A stretch of 64,000 bases of DNA from Sporosarcina sp. P34 (GTDB lineage: Bacteria > Bacillota > Bacilli > Bacillales_A > Planococcaceae). The notes beneath the pieces are model-generated. The model ran no database searches and was not told the DNA's origin. It worked only from the letters and a program-made list of their open reading frames with translations. The first letter of the stretch is position 1; each line of letters begins with the position of its first letter. Shown here one piece after another: positions 36,720 to 47,076 of this stretch. Location of the stretch: NCBI RefSeq assembly GCF_002743375.1, contig NZ_PDZC01000001.1, positions 248,001 to 312,000 on the forward strand. Direction: 5' to 3'. A program made the translations under genes and the position numbers.

Positions 36720-38360
36720 ATGTTTTCTACATTAGAAAGATCAAGCAGAATTCAGGACTTGAAGACCTTTTCATTCGATGTTTTAGTTATCGGTGGAGGA
36801 ATTACAGGTGCGGGTATCGCATTAGATGCGGCTGCTAGAGGATTTTCGGTTGCCCTAATTGATATGCAAGATTTTGCGGCGGGTACATCTAGCCGTTCAA
36901 CAAAGCTGATACATGGTGGTTTGCGTTATTTAAAACAACTAGAAGTGAAAATAGTAGCAGAAACGGGAAGGGAACGGGAAATCGTCTTCCGTAATTCTCG
37001 CAATATCACGAAGTCCAGACCGATGCTATTGCCGATCTATCAGAGAGGAACGTATGGAAAGTACTCTACTTCTGCTGGACTTCTTATTTACGATTTACTA
37101 GCAGGTGTAAAGCCCACTGAACGACGTGAAATGCTAACGAAAAAAGAAACGTCCGTACTTGAACCATTATTGAAAAAGGAACGGTTAAAAGGTGGCGGGC
37201 ATTATGTGGAATATCAGACTGATGATGCGCGTTTGACGATTGAGGTACTAAAGAAAGCGGCAGAAAAAGGAGCACTTTGCCTAAATTATATGAAGTGCGA
37301 ACAATTCAACTTTGAGAAGAATCGTGTCGTGGGAGCGGTCTTAAGTGATCAACTAACCGGTGAACGATTCTCCGTAGCGGCTTCTATAGTGGTCAACGCA
37401 GCAGGTCCATGGGTTGACGAGTTGCAGAGGAAAATCAACAGCAAGCAAACCAAACAATTGCATATTACAAAAGGCGTCCATATCGTAGTAGATCAAACGA
37501 TCTTTCCGTTACAGCAAGCAGTATATTTTGATAACTCAGATGGCCGGATGTTATTCGCCATTCCACGGGATTATAAAACGTATATTGGTACGACGGATAC
37601 ATTTTATACGGATAATAAACAGCATCCGATAGCGACAGAAGATGACATACACTACATCATCGACGCGGTTCGCGAAACCTTCCCAAGTATTCATCTGCAA
37701 CGTCAACATGTGGAGTCTACATGGGCTGGAATCCGTCCATTGATTGCACAAGAAGGCAAGGATGCTTCTGAAATCTCACGAAGAGATGAACTGTGGGAAA
37801 CAGTTCCTGGATTGCTGACGATTGCAGGAGGAAAGTTAACCGGCTACCGGCAGATGGCGGAAGTCGTAGTGGATCGAATTGATGAACAGCTAGGAAAGCC
37901 ATCTATCAAGCAATGTGAAACGAAGAATATCGCCGTTTCAGGAAGCGAATTCATAGACGATGAAGCTTTGAAGCAGTTTATTGATCTGCAAGCTAAAAGA
38001 GCACCATTGTTCGGCTTAACATCACAGCAAGGAGCGCGTCTTGCTTCATTTTATGGAAGAAATAGTGACCAAGTGTTTCACTTCGCCCATGCGATTTCAG
38101 CGAAAAAAAATAATTTGCCAGTAAGTTTACGTGCTGAGATTTTATATAGTATTCATTGCGAGATGGTGACATCGCCAAGTGATTTCTTTATCCGTAGAAA
38201 AGGAGATTTATATTTCCAAATCGATGTGGTGGAATCATTAGCGACACAAGTAACAAACTACATGGCAAAGTTATTGCATTATACGGACAGCGAGAAAATC
38301 AAATATGAAAATGATTTGAAAAATGCGATTGCGGAAGCGAAAGGGAGTGCAAGTTCATGA
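36720..38360 (+). CDS. glpD: Aerobic glycerol-3-phosphate dehydrogenase
   Basis: Membrane-associated FAD enzyme oxidising glycerol-3-phosphate to dihydroxyacetone phosphate and feeding electrons to quinone. 546 residues with the dinucleotide fold at residues 25-32 (GGGITGAG), ATG-binding blocks GTSSRSTKLIHGGLRYLKQ and STWAGIRPL, and TIAGGKLTGYR. GAGAGGAG precedes ATG 36720, 27 bp after mutL. Neither glpF nor glpK is in the window. It overlaps the next gene, a monoacylglycerol-lipase-like hydrolase, by 4 bp, suggesting a shared role in using glycerol from lipids. Confidence 0.97.
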   Translation: MFSTLERSSRIQDLKTFSFDVLVIGGGITGAGIALDAAARGFSVALIDMQDFAAGTSSRSTKLIHGGLRYLKQLEVKIVAETGREREIVFRNSRNITKSRPMLLPIYQRGTYGKYSTSAGLLIYDLLAGVKPTERREMLTKKETSVLEPLLKKERLKGGGHYVEYQTDDARLTIEVLKKAAEKGALCLNYMKCEQFNFEKNRVVGAVLSDQLTGERFSVAASIVVNAAGPWVDELQRKINSKQTKQLHITKGVHIVVDQTIFPLQQAVYFDNSDGRMLFAIPRDYKTYIGTTDTFYTDNKQHPIATEDDIHYIIDAVRETFPSIHLQRQHVESTWAGIRPLIAQEGKDASEISRRDELWETVPGLLTIAGGKLTGYRQMAEVVVDRIDEQLGKPSIKQCETKNIAVSGSEFIDDEALKQFIDLQAKRAPLFGLTSQQGARLASFYGRNSDQVFHFAHAISAKKNNLPVSLRAEILYSIHCEMVTSPSDFFIRRKGDLYFQIDVVESLATQVTNYMAKLLHYTDSEKIKYENDLKNAIAEAKGSASS

Positions 38361-39283
38361 CAAATCAGTGGATAGAAATGCGTGACGGCACTAAAGTGTA
38401 TAGTGTTAGATATACGCCTAAAACAAAACCGATTGGCCGTGTGCATATCATTCACGGATTGGCTGAACATTGCCTCCGCTATGAACGATTTGCACAGTAC
38501 TTGCTATCACAAGGATATGTCGTGACGTTGCATGACCAGAGGGGGCACGGGAAGACAGCTGTAGAAAATGGCAATGTATACGGCTATCTCGGTGACTCTG
38601 CTTCATTTGACCAATTGGTAGACGATGTGTTTGAAGTGAATCAATTCTATCAACTGCAATACCCAGCGCTTCCGGTCGTACTAATTGGACACAGTATGGG
38701 TTCGTTCGTTGCAAGACGTTATATACAGCTATACGGTTCAACGGTTAGTAAAGTGGTTTTATTGGGTACTGGGAGCAATTCCGAACTCATGGCACATGCT
38801 GCGATTGCACTAGCTATGTACAGAGAAAATACGTTACCTAAAGAGCAACCAGATGAGTTTTTGAATGGTTTGGTCTTTGGCAATTACTCAAAACAATTTC
38901 CTGGGGAAGGGGAATTTGCATGGTTATCACGCAATGTGGAAAGTGTAATGGAATATCAAGCAGATGAAGCATGTGGATTCGTGCCTACTGCCCAAATGTT
39001 TCGTGTATTGCTAGAAGGATTGAATTCGTTGGAAGCGCCCGAATTTTTATCGAACATTCCAAATGAATTGCCGATATTATTACTCTCAGGTACAGATGAT
39101 TTAGTAGGAGACCGTGCGAAAGGTGTTTGGAAAGTAGCCAAACAATTTGATAAAGCGAATCAACAGCAAGTAACTGTTGTGCTCTATGAAGGCGGAAGAC
39201 ATGAAATGCTTCAGGAAACCAACTATAAACATGTGTATACGACTATCGTAGAATGGATGAAACGACATGAACCTACCCGTTGA
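38357..39283 (+). CDS. Alpha/beta hydrolase, lysophospholipase/monoacylglycerol lipase type
   Basis: 308 residues of the serine aminopeptidase S33 (Hydrolase_4) family, which includes monoacylglycerol lipases and lysophospholipases. The nucleophile elbow is GHSMG with S113, the acid is likely in SGTDDLVGD, and the histidine in GGRHEML. The oxyanion-side motif HGLAEHCLRYE is typical of monoacylglycerol lipases. It has no signal peptide, so it is cytoplasmic. The ATGA overlap with glpD couples it to glycerol-3-phosphate oxidation. It overlaps miaA by 17 bp. Substrate unproven. Confidence 0.88.
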   Translation: MTNQWIEMRDGTKVYSVRYTPKTKPIGRVHIIHGLAEHCLRYERFAQYLLSQGYVVTLHDQRGHGKTAVENGNVYGYLGDSASFDQLVDDVFEVNQFYQLQYPALPVVLIGHSMGSFVARRYIQLYGSTVSKVVLLGTGSNSELMAHAAIALAMYRENTLPKEQPDEFLNGLVFGNYSKQFPGEGEFAWLSRNVESVMEYQADEACGFVPTAQMFRVLLEGLNSLEAPEFLSNIPNELPILLLSGTDDLVGDRAKGVWKVAKQFDKANQQQVTVVLYEGGRHEMLQETNYKHVYTTIVEWMKRHEPTR

Positions 39284-40199
39284 TGTACTAGCAGTAGTAG
39301 GACCGACTGCTTCAGGAAAGACAGCACTTAGCATAGCACTTGCAAATTCGTTTAATGGGGAAATCATTAATGGAGATGCCATGCAAGTTTACAAAGAATT
39401 AGATATTGGTACAGCAAAAATACATCGTTCTGAAATGCAAGGAATCCCGCACCATTTCTTTGATGTGAAAGAACCAACAGAATCGTTTTCCGTAGCGGAA
39501 TATCAACAAGCAGTCAGACAATGGATAGCGGATATTCAATCTCGCGGAAAACTACCTATTATTGTCGGTGGTAGTGGAATGTATGTTCAGTCCGTTTTGT
39601 TTGATTATCGATTTACAGAACAAGCGGCTGATCCTGCAGTGCGAGCGCGTTTAGAACGGGAACTTGAATTAGAAGGCGCAGATGTATTACATGCACGACT
39701 TACAGAATTGGATCCGAAAAGTTCGGGGAAAATACATCCAAATAATCATAGACGTCTAGTACGTGCGCTAGAAATCCTTGAAGTGACGGGTCAAACAAAA
39801 CAAGATCATGAACAGCAGCAAGGAAGTCAACCCATGTATCATTCCTTAATTATTGGATTAGATCTTCCGCGAGAATTACTGTATAAACGAATCGATTTGC
39901 GTGTGGAACAAATGGTTCAGGCGGGATTGTTCAATGAAGTGCAGCAACTCTGGAATAAAGGAATTCGTCAAACTCAATCCGTACAAGCGATAGGTTATAA
40001 AGAACTCATCTCTTATTTCGACGGCCTATTGACAAAAGAGCAGGCAATTGAGGCGGTCATGAAAAACACACGTAATTACGCAAAGAGGCAACTAACATAC
40101 TTCCGTAATAAGTTGCCTGTCCAGTGGGTAGATGCTAATCAGTCAGAGGAAGAAATTTTTCAAACAACCTGTAAGATAATAAAGGATTTTAAGAAGTGA
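39267..40199 (+). CDS. miaA: tRNA dimethylallyltransferase
   Basis: Adds the dimethylallyl group to A37 of tRNAs reading UNN codons, the substrate of MiaB in this same window. 310 residues. The P-loop GPTASGKT starts at residue 12; DAMQVYKELDIGTAK, GIPHHFFD and VGGSGMYVQS are diagnostic. The start overlaps the hydrolase gene by 17 bp and the ribosome site (GGATGAAACGAC) is weak, so expression probably depends on coupling. hfq follows as in most bacteria. Confidence 0.96.
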   Translation: MNLPVDVLAVVGPTASGKTALSIALANSFNGEIINGDAMQVYKELDIGTAKIHRSEMQGIPHHFFDVKEPTESFSVAEYQQAVRQWIADIQSRGKLPIIVGGSGMYVQSVLFDYRFTEQAADPAVRARLERELELEGADVLHARLTELDPKSSGKIHPNNHRRLVRALEILEVTGQTKQDHEQQQGSQPMYHSLIIGLDLPRELLYKRIDLRVEQMVQAGLFNEVQQLWNKGIRQTQSVQAIGYKELISYFDGLLTKEQAIEAVMKNTRNYAKRQLTYFRNKLPVQWVDANQSEEEIFQTTCKIIKDFKK

Positions 40200-40239
40200 G
40201 TATGGAATAACTACATTACAGTGACAAGGAGGCAATTGA

Positions 40240-40464
40240 ATGGCACAAGGAAATATGCAAGATACGTTTTTAAATACTTTGCGAAAGAATAACACATTTG
40301 TTACGATTTTTTTATTAAATGGTTTTCAGTTAAAAGGTCTAATCAAGTCGTATGATAATTATACGGTTCTACTGGAAACGGAAGGTAAGCAACAACTTAT
40401 TTATAAGCATGCGATTTCCACATATTCTCCTGCAAAACCAGTAATTTTAAAAGATGAACTATAA
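40240..40464 (+). CDS. hfq: RNA chaperone Hfq
   Basis: 74-residue Sm-like RNA chaperone. Sm1 motif ([29 protein letters not shown]) and Sm2 ([10 protein letters not shown], with the canonical KH) are both present, and the usual long C-terminal tail is absent, as in other Firmicutes. AAGGAGG precedes ATG 40240. It lies immediately downstream of miaA and ends in a strong terminator. Confidence 0.97.
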   Translation: MAQGNMQDTFLNTLRKNNTFVTIFLLNGFQLKGLIKSYDNYTVLLETEGKQQLIYKHAISTYSPAKPVILKDEL

Positions 40465-40488
40465 ACAGGCGCTTGCCTGTTTTTTTTG
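40463..40488 (+). terminator. Intrinsic terminator after hfq
   Basis: AAACAGGC-GCTT-GCCTGTTTTTTTT perfect tetraloop hairpin starting in the hfq stop codon. Confidence 0.95.
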
Positions 40489-40559
40489 TTGTCTTTCGTT
40501 TGGTATATAGACTCCATCTGCTAAAATAGGATATGACAAAATGAAATGAGGTACTACAC

Positions 40560-41819
40560 ATGCAAATTACTCCCATTAATGAAGAATTACTAACTAGATC
40601 ACGAGAAGCGGAAGAACTAATCGCTCCGTATGTGAAGACGGTAGAAGAAATTGCGTTTTTTAACCAAAGAAAAGTCTTACAAGCATTCAAACAAAATCAT
40701 GTAAGCGACTTTCATTTAACGGGCTCAACAGGTTATGGCTATGATGACAGTGGTCGTGATGTATTGGAACAAGTATATTCAGATGTATTCGGCGCGGAAG
40801 ACTGTCTCGTTAGAAATCAAATCATCTCCGGAACACATGCAATAACAATTAGCTTGTTTGGAATATTGCGCCCGGGTGATGAACTTCTGTATATCACAGG
40901 TAAACCATACGATACGTTAGAATCTATCGTTTCCGGAAATGGCAAAGATACAGGTTCACTAGAAGATTTTCAAATTTCTTATCAGCATATTGATTTGAAA
41001 GAAGATGGCTCTGTTGATTTTGAAAAAGCAAAAGAAATGATTTTATCGAAGACGAAAATCGTGGCGATTCAACGTTCTAAAGGCTATTCAAGCAATCCAT
41101 CATTCAGAATCCATGAAATTGAAGCGATTATTAAGGAAATCCGCAACATGAAAGAGGACGTTGTAATCTTTGTAGATAATTGCTATGGAGAATTCGTGGA
41201 AATGAAAGAGCCTGTTGAAGTTGGGGCAGATCTTATGGCGGGCTCACTCATTAAAAATCCAGGTGGTGGACTTGCCAGAACAGGTGGTTATATAGCCGGT
41301 AAGAAAGACTTGGTTGAGAAGTGTGCATATCGAATGACATCTCCCGGTCTTGGGGCTGAAGCAGGAGCCTCTCTTGATACGTTACTGGAGATGTATCAAG
41401 GTTTCTTCTTGGCACCGCACGTAGTCAGTCAGGCCGTTAAAGGTGCACTATTCACATCTGCATTTTTAGGCAGCTTTGGTATGGACACGACTCCGCATTA
41501 CAGTGAGCTTCGAACAGATTTAATTCAATCCGTGAATTTCAAGAACGCTGAACAAATGATTGCATTCTGCCAATTGATTCAGCAAAATTCACCAATCAAT
41601 GCCCAATATGCACCGGAGCCGTCCTATATGCCTGGTTATGCCGATGACGTCATCATGGCCGCGGGAACATTCATTCAAGGCTCTAGTATTGAATTGACAG
41701 CTGACGGTCCGATTAGACCACCCTATACGGCATATATCCAAGGCGGATTGACTTACGAGCATATAAAATCCGCAGTACTAGATTCTATGGAACAATTACT
41801 TGAAAAGAAATTGGTATAA
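40560..41819 (+). CDS. ynbB: YnbB, PLP-dependent lyase family protein
   Basis: Fold-type I PLP enzyme of the aluminium-resistance / methionine gamma-lyase-like family, 419 residues. The cofactor lysine is in MAGSLIKNPGGGLARTGGY, and FVDNCYGEFVE and SGTHAITISLFG are conserved. In B. subtilis ynbB is one of the genes required for 5-aminopentanol modification of EF-P, together with ymfFHI found 20 kb upstream here; the older aluminium-resistance name rests on distant homology. It sits between hfq and lexA. Confidence 0.9.
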   Translation: MQITPINEELLTRSREAEELIAPYVKTVEEIAFFNQRKVLQAFKQNHVSDFHLTGSTGYGYDDSGRDVLEQVYSDVFGAEDCLVRNQIISGTHAITISLFGILRPGDELLYITGKPYDTLESIVSGNGKDTGSLEDFQISYQHIDLKEDGSVDFEKAKEMILSKTKIVAIQRSKGYSSNPSFRIHEIEAIIKEIRNMKEDVVIFVDNCYGEFVEMKEPVEVGADLMAGSLIKNPGGGLARTGGYIAGKKDLVEKCAYRMTSPGLGAEAGASLDTLLEMYQGFFLAPHVVSQAVKGALFTSAFLGSFGMDTTPHYSELRTDLIQSVNFKNAEQMIAFCQLIQQNSPINAQYAPEPSYMPGYADDVIMAAGTFIQGSSIELTADGPIRPPYTAYIQGGLTYEHIKSAVLDSMEQLLEKKLV

Positions 41820-41821
41820 AG

Positions 41822-41868
41822 AAAAAAGTGTATCGAGAACCTATTGAGGTTTCTCGATACACTTTTTT
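41822..41868. terminator. Bidirectional terminator between ynbB and lexA
   Basis: AAGTGTATCGAGAACCT / AGGTTTCTCGATACACTT stem with A run on the left and T run on the right, serving both converging genes. Confidence 0.92.
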
Positions 41869-41873
41869 GATCT

Positions 41874-42494
41874 TTAATGAATCATACGGAATACACCGAT
41901 CACTTTTCCTAATATAGAAACTTGATCTACAATGATTGGCTCCATAGAGGAGTTTTCTGGTTGGAGTCGGAAATAGTCTTTCTCTTTAAAGAAACGTTTG
42001 ACTGTTGCCTCATCTTCTTCTGTCATAGCCACGACAATTTCACCATTACTTGCAGAGTGCGTTTGTCTGACAATCACGCGGTCTCCGTTTAAGATGCCGG
42101 CTTCGATCATGCTATCCCCAACAATCTCCAACATGAAGACTTCATCCTCAGATGAACCGAATGTATCCGGCAGAGGAAAGTACTCTTCAATATTTTCAAT
42201 CGTTGTAATTGGATTACCTGCTGTAACTTTACCGATCAACGGTACATGCATAACACCGCTTTTTAACTCGTCCAATCCCTCAGGATCCAATATTTCAATG
42301 GCGCGAGGTTTGGTCGGGTCCCTCCGTATGAAACCTTTACTTTCGAGTCGTGATAAGTGACCGTGGACCGTGGAACTTGATGCAAGACCGACAGCTTCTC
42401 CAATTTCACGAACGGAAGGGGGATACCCTTTTAAACGTACTTCTTCTTTTATAAACGCAAGTATTTCTTCTTGTCTTTTTGATATTTTCTTCAA
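41874..42494 (-). CDS. lexA: SOS repressor LexA
   Basis: 206-residue repressor of the SOS regulon. N-terminal winged helix ([23 protein letters not shown]), autocleavage site A92-G93 (KVTAGNP), catalytic S128 (GDSMIEAG) and K166 (EATVKRF). The frame is open to an ATG at 42542, but TTG 42494 has AGAGGTGA upstream and reproduces the family start KKxSKRQxxIL, so it is chosen. It is divergent from yneA, with operators between. Confidence 0.96.
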   Translation of the reverse strand: MKKISKRQEEILAFIKEEVRLKGYPPSVREIGEAVGLASSSTVHGHLSRLESKGFIRRDPTKPRAIEILDPEGLDELKSGVMHVPLIGKVTAGNPITTIENIEEYFPLPDTFGSSEDEVFMLEIVGDSMIEAGILNGDRVIVRQTHSASNGEIVVAMTEEDEATVKRFFKEKDYFRLQPENSSMEPIIVDQVSILGKVIGVFRMIH

Positions 42495-42554
42495 CAGATT
42501 CACCTCTTCTACTAGTTTGCGAGCAATGGAATACTGAACCACTATTTTGAATAT

Positions 42555-42583
42555 AGTATAACATGTGTTCGATTACTAATCAA
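42555..42583 (-). promoter_or_regulatory. lexA promoter with overlapping LexA operator
   Basis: Reading the minus strand: TTGATT, 17-bp spacer, TATACT. The spacer contains CGAACACATGTTAT (42571-42558), which matches CGAACNNNNGTTCG except at its last two bases, so LexA would block its own promoter. Confidence 0.75.
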
Positions 42584-42602
42584 ACAAAGGTTCTAATTTT
42601 AC

Positions 42603-42661
42603 TTGACATAGAATCGTATGTTCTCTTATAATTAGGAACAGGTATTCCGAACATGCATTCT
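42603..42661 (+). promoter_or_regulatory. yneA promoter with two downstream LexA operators
   Basis: TTGACA (42603-42608), 18-bp spacer, TATAAT (42627-42632), nearly ideal. Two SOS-like boxes overlap by one base right after it: GGAACAGGTATTCC (42635-42648) and CGAACATGCATTCT (42648-42661). A further degenerate dyad (AGAA...TTCT, 42610-42624) lies in the spacer but has one extra base. Confidence 0.75.
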
Positions 42662-42689
42662 AAAAGCGTAAATTGGAGGAGGAGTTATA

Positions 42690-43666
<977 letters not shown>

Positions 43667-43733
43667 TAGGTTGCACTTTTCCTCCAGGTTGTTTACATTT
43701 TATTAAACGACTAACTTATGGAGGTTTTTAAAG

Positions 43734-43970
43734 ATGCTCTCAGAAAAGAAAATAAAACGTATTAATGAATTGGCAAATAAAAAGAAAACAACAGGATTAT
43801 CAATCGAGGAAGCAAAAGAACAGACCCAGCTCAGAAAGGAATACTTGGAAACCTTCCGTTCCAGCATGCGTGAAACTATCGAATCGGTCAAAGTAATGGA
43901 TCCGGAAGGAAATGACGTTACACCTGAAAAAGTCAAACAAGCTAGAGCGAATCAAAAACCACTAAATTGA
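43734..43970 (+). CDS. ynzC: DUF896 family protein YnzC
   Basis: 78-residue two-helix hairpin protein (LSEKKIKRINELANKKK ... LRKEYLETFRSSMRETIESV), the SOS-induced YnzC family of unknown function. GGAGGT lies upstream of ATG 43734. It is third in the yneA operon, 67 bp after yneB. Confidence 0.93.
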   Translation: MLSEKKIKRINELANKKKTTGLSIEEAKEQTQLRKEYLETFRSSMRETIESVKVMDPEGNDVTPEKVKQARANQKPLN

Positions 43971-44008
43971 TGATAGGTAAAGGATTAACATTGTAATTAA
44001 CCGTGGAA

Positions 44009-44037
44009 TTGACTACACTATAGAAGGAATATGTACT
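44009..44037 (+). promoter_or_regulatory. Candidate tkt promoter
   Basis: TTGACT (44009-44014) with TGTACT (44032-44037) at 17 bp, or TACTAT at 19 bp. The -35 is good, the -10 mediocre. Confidence 0.45.
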
Positions 44038-44078
44038 ATAAAACACTCATATGAGACAGGACGGAAAGGATGTACAGC

Positions 44079-46085
44079 ATGACCGAAAAAATCGATCAAC
44101 TGGCAATAACAACAATCCGAACATTATCAATCGATGCGATTGAAAAAGCAAATTCTGGTCACCCCGGATTACCGATGGGCGCAGCGCCGATGGCTTATAC
44201 ACTCTGGACGCAACATTTACACCACAATCCATCAAACCCCCAATGGTTCAATCGTGATCGCTTTGTACTTTCAGCAGGACACGGCTCGATGTTACTCTAT
44301 AGCTTGTTGCATTTAAGTGGCTATGGTCTGACGATTGATGACTTGAAAAATTTCAGACAATGGGATTCAAAGACACCAGGACATCCAGAATATGGACATA
44401 CAGTGGGAGTTGAAGCAACGACTGGACCACTTGGACAAGGAATTGGTATGTCTGTAGGTATGGCAATGGCTGAAAAACATCTTGCAGCAACATATAACAA
44501 GCCAGGTTTCGATATTGTGGATCACTACACATATGCACTTTGTGGAGATGGTGATTTAATGGAAGGTGTAGCAGCAGAGGCAATCTCGATGGCAGGTCAC
44601 CTTCAGTTAAACAAACTGATCGTACTATATGATAGTAATGATATTTCTTTAGATGGCGATTTGGACATGTCATTCTCTGAGAACATTAGAAAACGCTTTG
44701 AATCATATGGCTGGAACTATGCGCGAGTAGAAGACGGCAATGATACAAAATCTGTTTCTGATGCAATCGAAAAAGCAAAAGGCAATACCGGTGGTCCAAC
44801 AATCATTGAAGTGAAAACCGTGATCGGCTATGGTTCACCAAACAAATCTGGTAAAGCAGATGCACACGGTGCGCCATTAGGTGAAGATGAAATGGCACTT
44901 ACGAAAGAGTATTACAAGTGGACATTCGAAGAGGACTTCCACGTTCCTGAAGAAGTCTATGAACGTTTTAATTCAGCAACGGATCAACTGGGTGTTCAGT
45001 CAGAGCAACAATGGAATGATTTATTCGCAAGCTACGAAAACGAGCATAAAGAATTGGCTGCACAGTTTAAACAAGCAATTGCAAATGAACTGCCAACTGA
45101 TTTGAAAGAACAAATGCCAGTTTATGAAGCGGGTGCTTCTGTAGCGACTCGTTCAGCATCCGGTGAGTCAATCAATGCATTAGCGAAAGCAGTTCCAGCT
45201 TTATTCGGCGGTAGTGCGGACCTTGCTGGTTCAAACAAGACGACGATTAAGAATGCAGGTGACTTTACTGTAGACAACTATGCGGGCCGTAATATATGGT
45301 TTGGCGTTCGGGAATTCGCGATGGGAACAGCTTTAAACGGTATGGCTCTCCATGGCGGTGTGAAAGTCTTTGGCGGAACATTCTTTGTGTTTAGTGATTA
45401 TGTACGTCCTGCTATTCGTCTATCCGCATTGATGGGCTTACCTGTGACTTATGTCTTCACACATGACAGCGTGGCGGTCGGTGAAGACGGACCTACTCAT
45501 GAACCTGTGGAGCAATTGGCTTCATTACGTGCAATGCCTGGATTGTCTATCATCCGACCTGCTGATGGAAATGAAACATCCGCTGCATGGCATATTGCTA
45601 CGACTTCACAAGACACGCCAACTGTCCTAGTATTGTCTAGACAAAATCTTGAAGTATTGCCTAAATCACAAGAACTTGCGATGGAATATGTATCTAAAGG
45701 TGCGTATGTCATATCACCAGCTACTAAAGAGCAAGCGGACGGTTTGCTTCTTGCAAGTGGCTCGGAAGTAAGTCTTGCGGTTGATGCGCAGAAAGCTCTA
45801 AAAGAGCAAGGCATCGACGTTAGTGTTATCTCCATGCCTTCCTGGGATCTATTTGAGAAGCAGGATCAAGCATATAAAGATTCTGTTCTGCCAAAGAACA
45901 TTAAGAAAAGAGTGGCGATTGAGATGGGCGCTTCTCTTGGGTGGCATAAATACTCAGGCGATGAAGGAACTGTCATGGCAATTGATACATTCGGTGCAAG
46001 TGCACCAGGCGACTTAGTCATTGAAAAGTATGGCTTTACGGTTGAGAATGTTGTGAAAGAAATGACAAATTTAGTGAATAAGTAA
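44079..46085 (+). CDS. tkt: Transketolase
   Basis: Thiamine-diphosphate enzyme of the pentose phosphate pathway, 668 residues. [17 protein letters not shown], the ThDP-binding [13 protein letters not shown] ... NDISLDGD, and the pyrimidine-domain block [21 protein letters not shown] are diagnostic. ATG 44070 abuts the GGAAAGGA ribosome site, so ATG 44079 is used. It has the same place between ynzC and sirA as in B. subtilis. Confidence 0.97.
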   Translation: MTEKIDQLAITTIRTLSIDAIEKANSGHPGLPMGAAPMAYTLWTQHLHHNPSNPQWFNRDRFVLSAGHGSMLLYSLLHLSGYGLTIDDLKNFRQWDSKTPGHPEYGHTVGVEATTGPLGQGIGMSVGMAMAEKHLAATYNKPGFDIVDHYTYALCGDGDLMEGVAAEAISMAGHLQLNKLIVLYDSNDISLDGDLDMSFSENIRKRFESYGWNYARVEDGNDTKSVSDAIEKAKGNTGGPTIIEVKTVIGYGSPNKSGKADAHGAPLGEDEMALTKEYYKWTFEEDFHVPEEVYERFNSATDQLGVQSEQQWNDLFASYENEHKELAAQFKQAIANELPTDLKEQMPVYEAGASVATRSASGESINALAKAVPALFGGSADLAGSNKTTIKNAGDFTVDNYAGRNIWFGVREFAMGTALNGMALHGGVKVFGGTFFVFSDYVRPAIRLSALMGLPVTYVFTHDSVAVGEDGPTHEPVEQLASLRAMPGLSIIRPADGNETSAAWHIATTSQDTPTVLVLSRQNLEVLPKSQELAMEYVSKGAYVISPATKEQADGLLLASGSEVSLAVDAQKALKEQGIDVSVISMPSWDLFEKQDQAYKDSVLPKNIKKRVAIEMGASLGWHKYSGDEGTVMAIDTFGASAPGDLVIEKYGFTVENVVKEMTNLVNK

Positions 46086-46094
46086 ACAGACCTA

Positions 46095-46131
46095 ACACAC
46101 GGCCTTTATTAAAGAGCCGTGTGTTTTTTTT
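46095..46131 (+). terminator. Intrinsic terminator after tkt
   Basis: ACACACGGC / GCCGTGTGTTTTTTTT hairpin. Confidence 0.93.
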
Positions 46132-46140
46132 GCGCAGCTT

Positions 46141-46148
46141 TACGACAA
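46141..46148 (-). promoter_or_regulatory. Spo0A-box-like sequence upstream of sirA
   Basis: The plus strand reads TACGACAA, one mismatch from the reverse of the 0A box TTGTCGAA. sirA is activated by Spo0A~P in B. subtilis. A single short box can occur by chance. Confidence 0.35.
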
Positions 46149-46227
46149 TAATAGTGAGGAAGTTTTCCGCAAACTGACACGATTTACTAAGGACAAGTTC
46201 TATGATAGATAGTAGGAGGTGTTCGTT

Positions 46228-46668
46228 ATGAGGAAGTATGAAATTTTTAAGATTAAGTCAGCGTATCAATCCTTCATAATGGGGCGTGAACGTTTATTAT
46301 TTGAGCTACTAACAGTAGGTCCTTCTACGAACTATCATGAAATTGAATATTTATGTGATCAATTAAATCAAAGAGAACTAGATCATATCATTCAGAATAA
46401 CTTGGCGAAAAGTTTTGATGAACTGGATTCCTATCATAATGAATACCGATTGACACACTTAATCAAAGGAGAGGTCTTCATCAAAATGGGTACGCATAGT
46501 ATACAAGTGTATTGTCAAGGATCACGGATGTTGGATTTAGACTTATTTGTAGCGCTATCCACTTCAACAGATCGTTTTTTTGCCGTGATGAATGAACAAG
46601 AAGAATGTGGGTGGCTCAAACCACTTAAACACTCTGAGCGCATGATACTAGAAAATTCAATGATGTAA
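46228..46668 (+). CDS. sirA: Sporulation inhibitor of replication SirA
   Basis: 146-residue protein that binds domain I of DnaA and stops new rounds of replication when sporulation begins. Sequence is diverged, but the architecture fits: FMGRERLLFELL near the start, the LTHLIKGEVFIKMGTHSIQVYCQGSRMLDLDLF core, and the GWLKPLKHSERMI end. It is located between tkt and yneF exactly as B. subtilis sirA (yneE). ATG 46228 is preceded by AGGAGGTG; the GTG at 46219 lies inside that site. Confidence 0.88.
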   Translation: MRKYEIFKIKSAYQSFIMGRERLLFELLTVGPSTNYHEIEYLCDQLNQRELDHIIQNNLAKSFDELDSYHNEYRLTHLIKGEVFIKMGTHSIQVYCQGSRMLDLDLFVALSTSTDRFFAVMNEQEECGWLKPLKHSERMILENSMM

Positions 46669-46778
46669 AAACTTCCGTACAATTTGCATAGAGTCATTGC
46701 TATTCACTGCTGCTATGTTGTATAATCCTTCTTGGTAGTATGTAATCGAACTATTTTTATGAGGGAGGTTTGGCAGTA

Positions 46779-47015
46779 ATGACTTTATGGATAGCAATTT
46801 TATTGATCGTCGTCGCTTTGATCGGCGGAGTAGCTCTCGGCTTTTTCATAGCACGTAAATATATGATGAATTATTTGAAGGACAATCCGCCAATTAATGA
46901 ACAAATGTTACGTATGATGATGATGCAAATGGGACAGAAACCTTCACAAAAGAAAATTAACCAAATGATGGCTCAGATGAACAAGGTTCAAGACAAGCCA
47001 GCCAAAAAAAAATAA
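46779..47015 (+). CDS. yneF: UPF0154 membrane protein YneF
   Basis: 78-residue protein with one N-terminal membrane helix ([26 protein letters not shown]) and a Met/Gln-rich cytoplasmic tail ([25 protein letters not shown]), the UPF0154 family, function unknown. A TTG at 46770 lies too near the GGGAGG site, so ATG 46779 is chosen. Confidence 0.93.
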   Translation: MTLWIAILLIVVALIGGVALGFFIARKYMMNYLKDNPPINEQMLRMMMMQMGQKPSQKKINQMMAQMNKVQDKPAKKK

Positions 47016-47019
47016 AGTA

Positions 47020-47060
47020 AAACTCCGTGAGTAGCAAATTCGCTAACACGGAGATTTTTT
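47020..47060. terminator. Bidirectional terminator between yneF and yqkD
   Basis: CTCCGTG / CACGGAG stem around a 17-base loop that itself contains TAGC/GCTA pairing; T run on the right and an A-rich left flank. Confidence 0.75.
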
Positions 47061-47076
47061 GTTTTCTGCTATATTG

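Noticed and set aside
42610..42624. Third LexA box in the yneA promoter spacer
   Set aside because: The dyad AGAA...TTCT has one base too many between its half sites for the CGAACNNNNGTTCG spacing; noted but not called.
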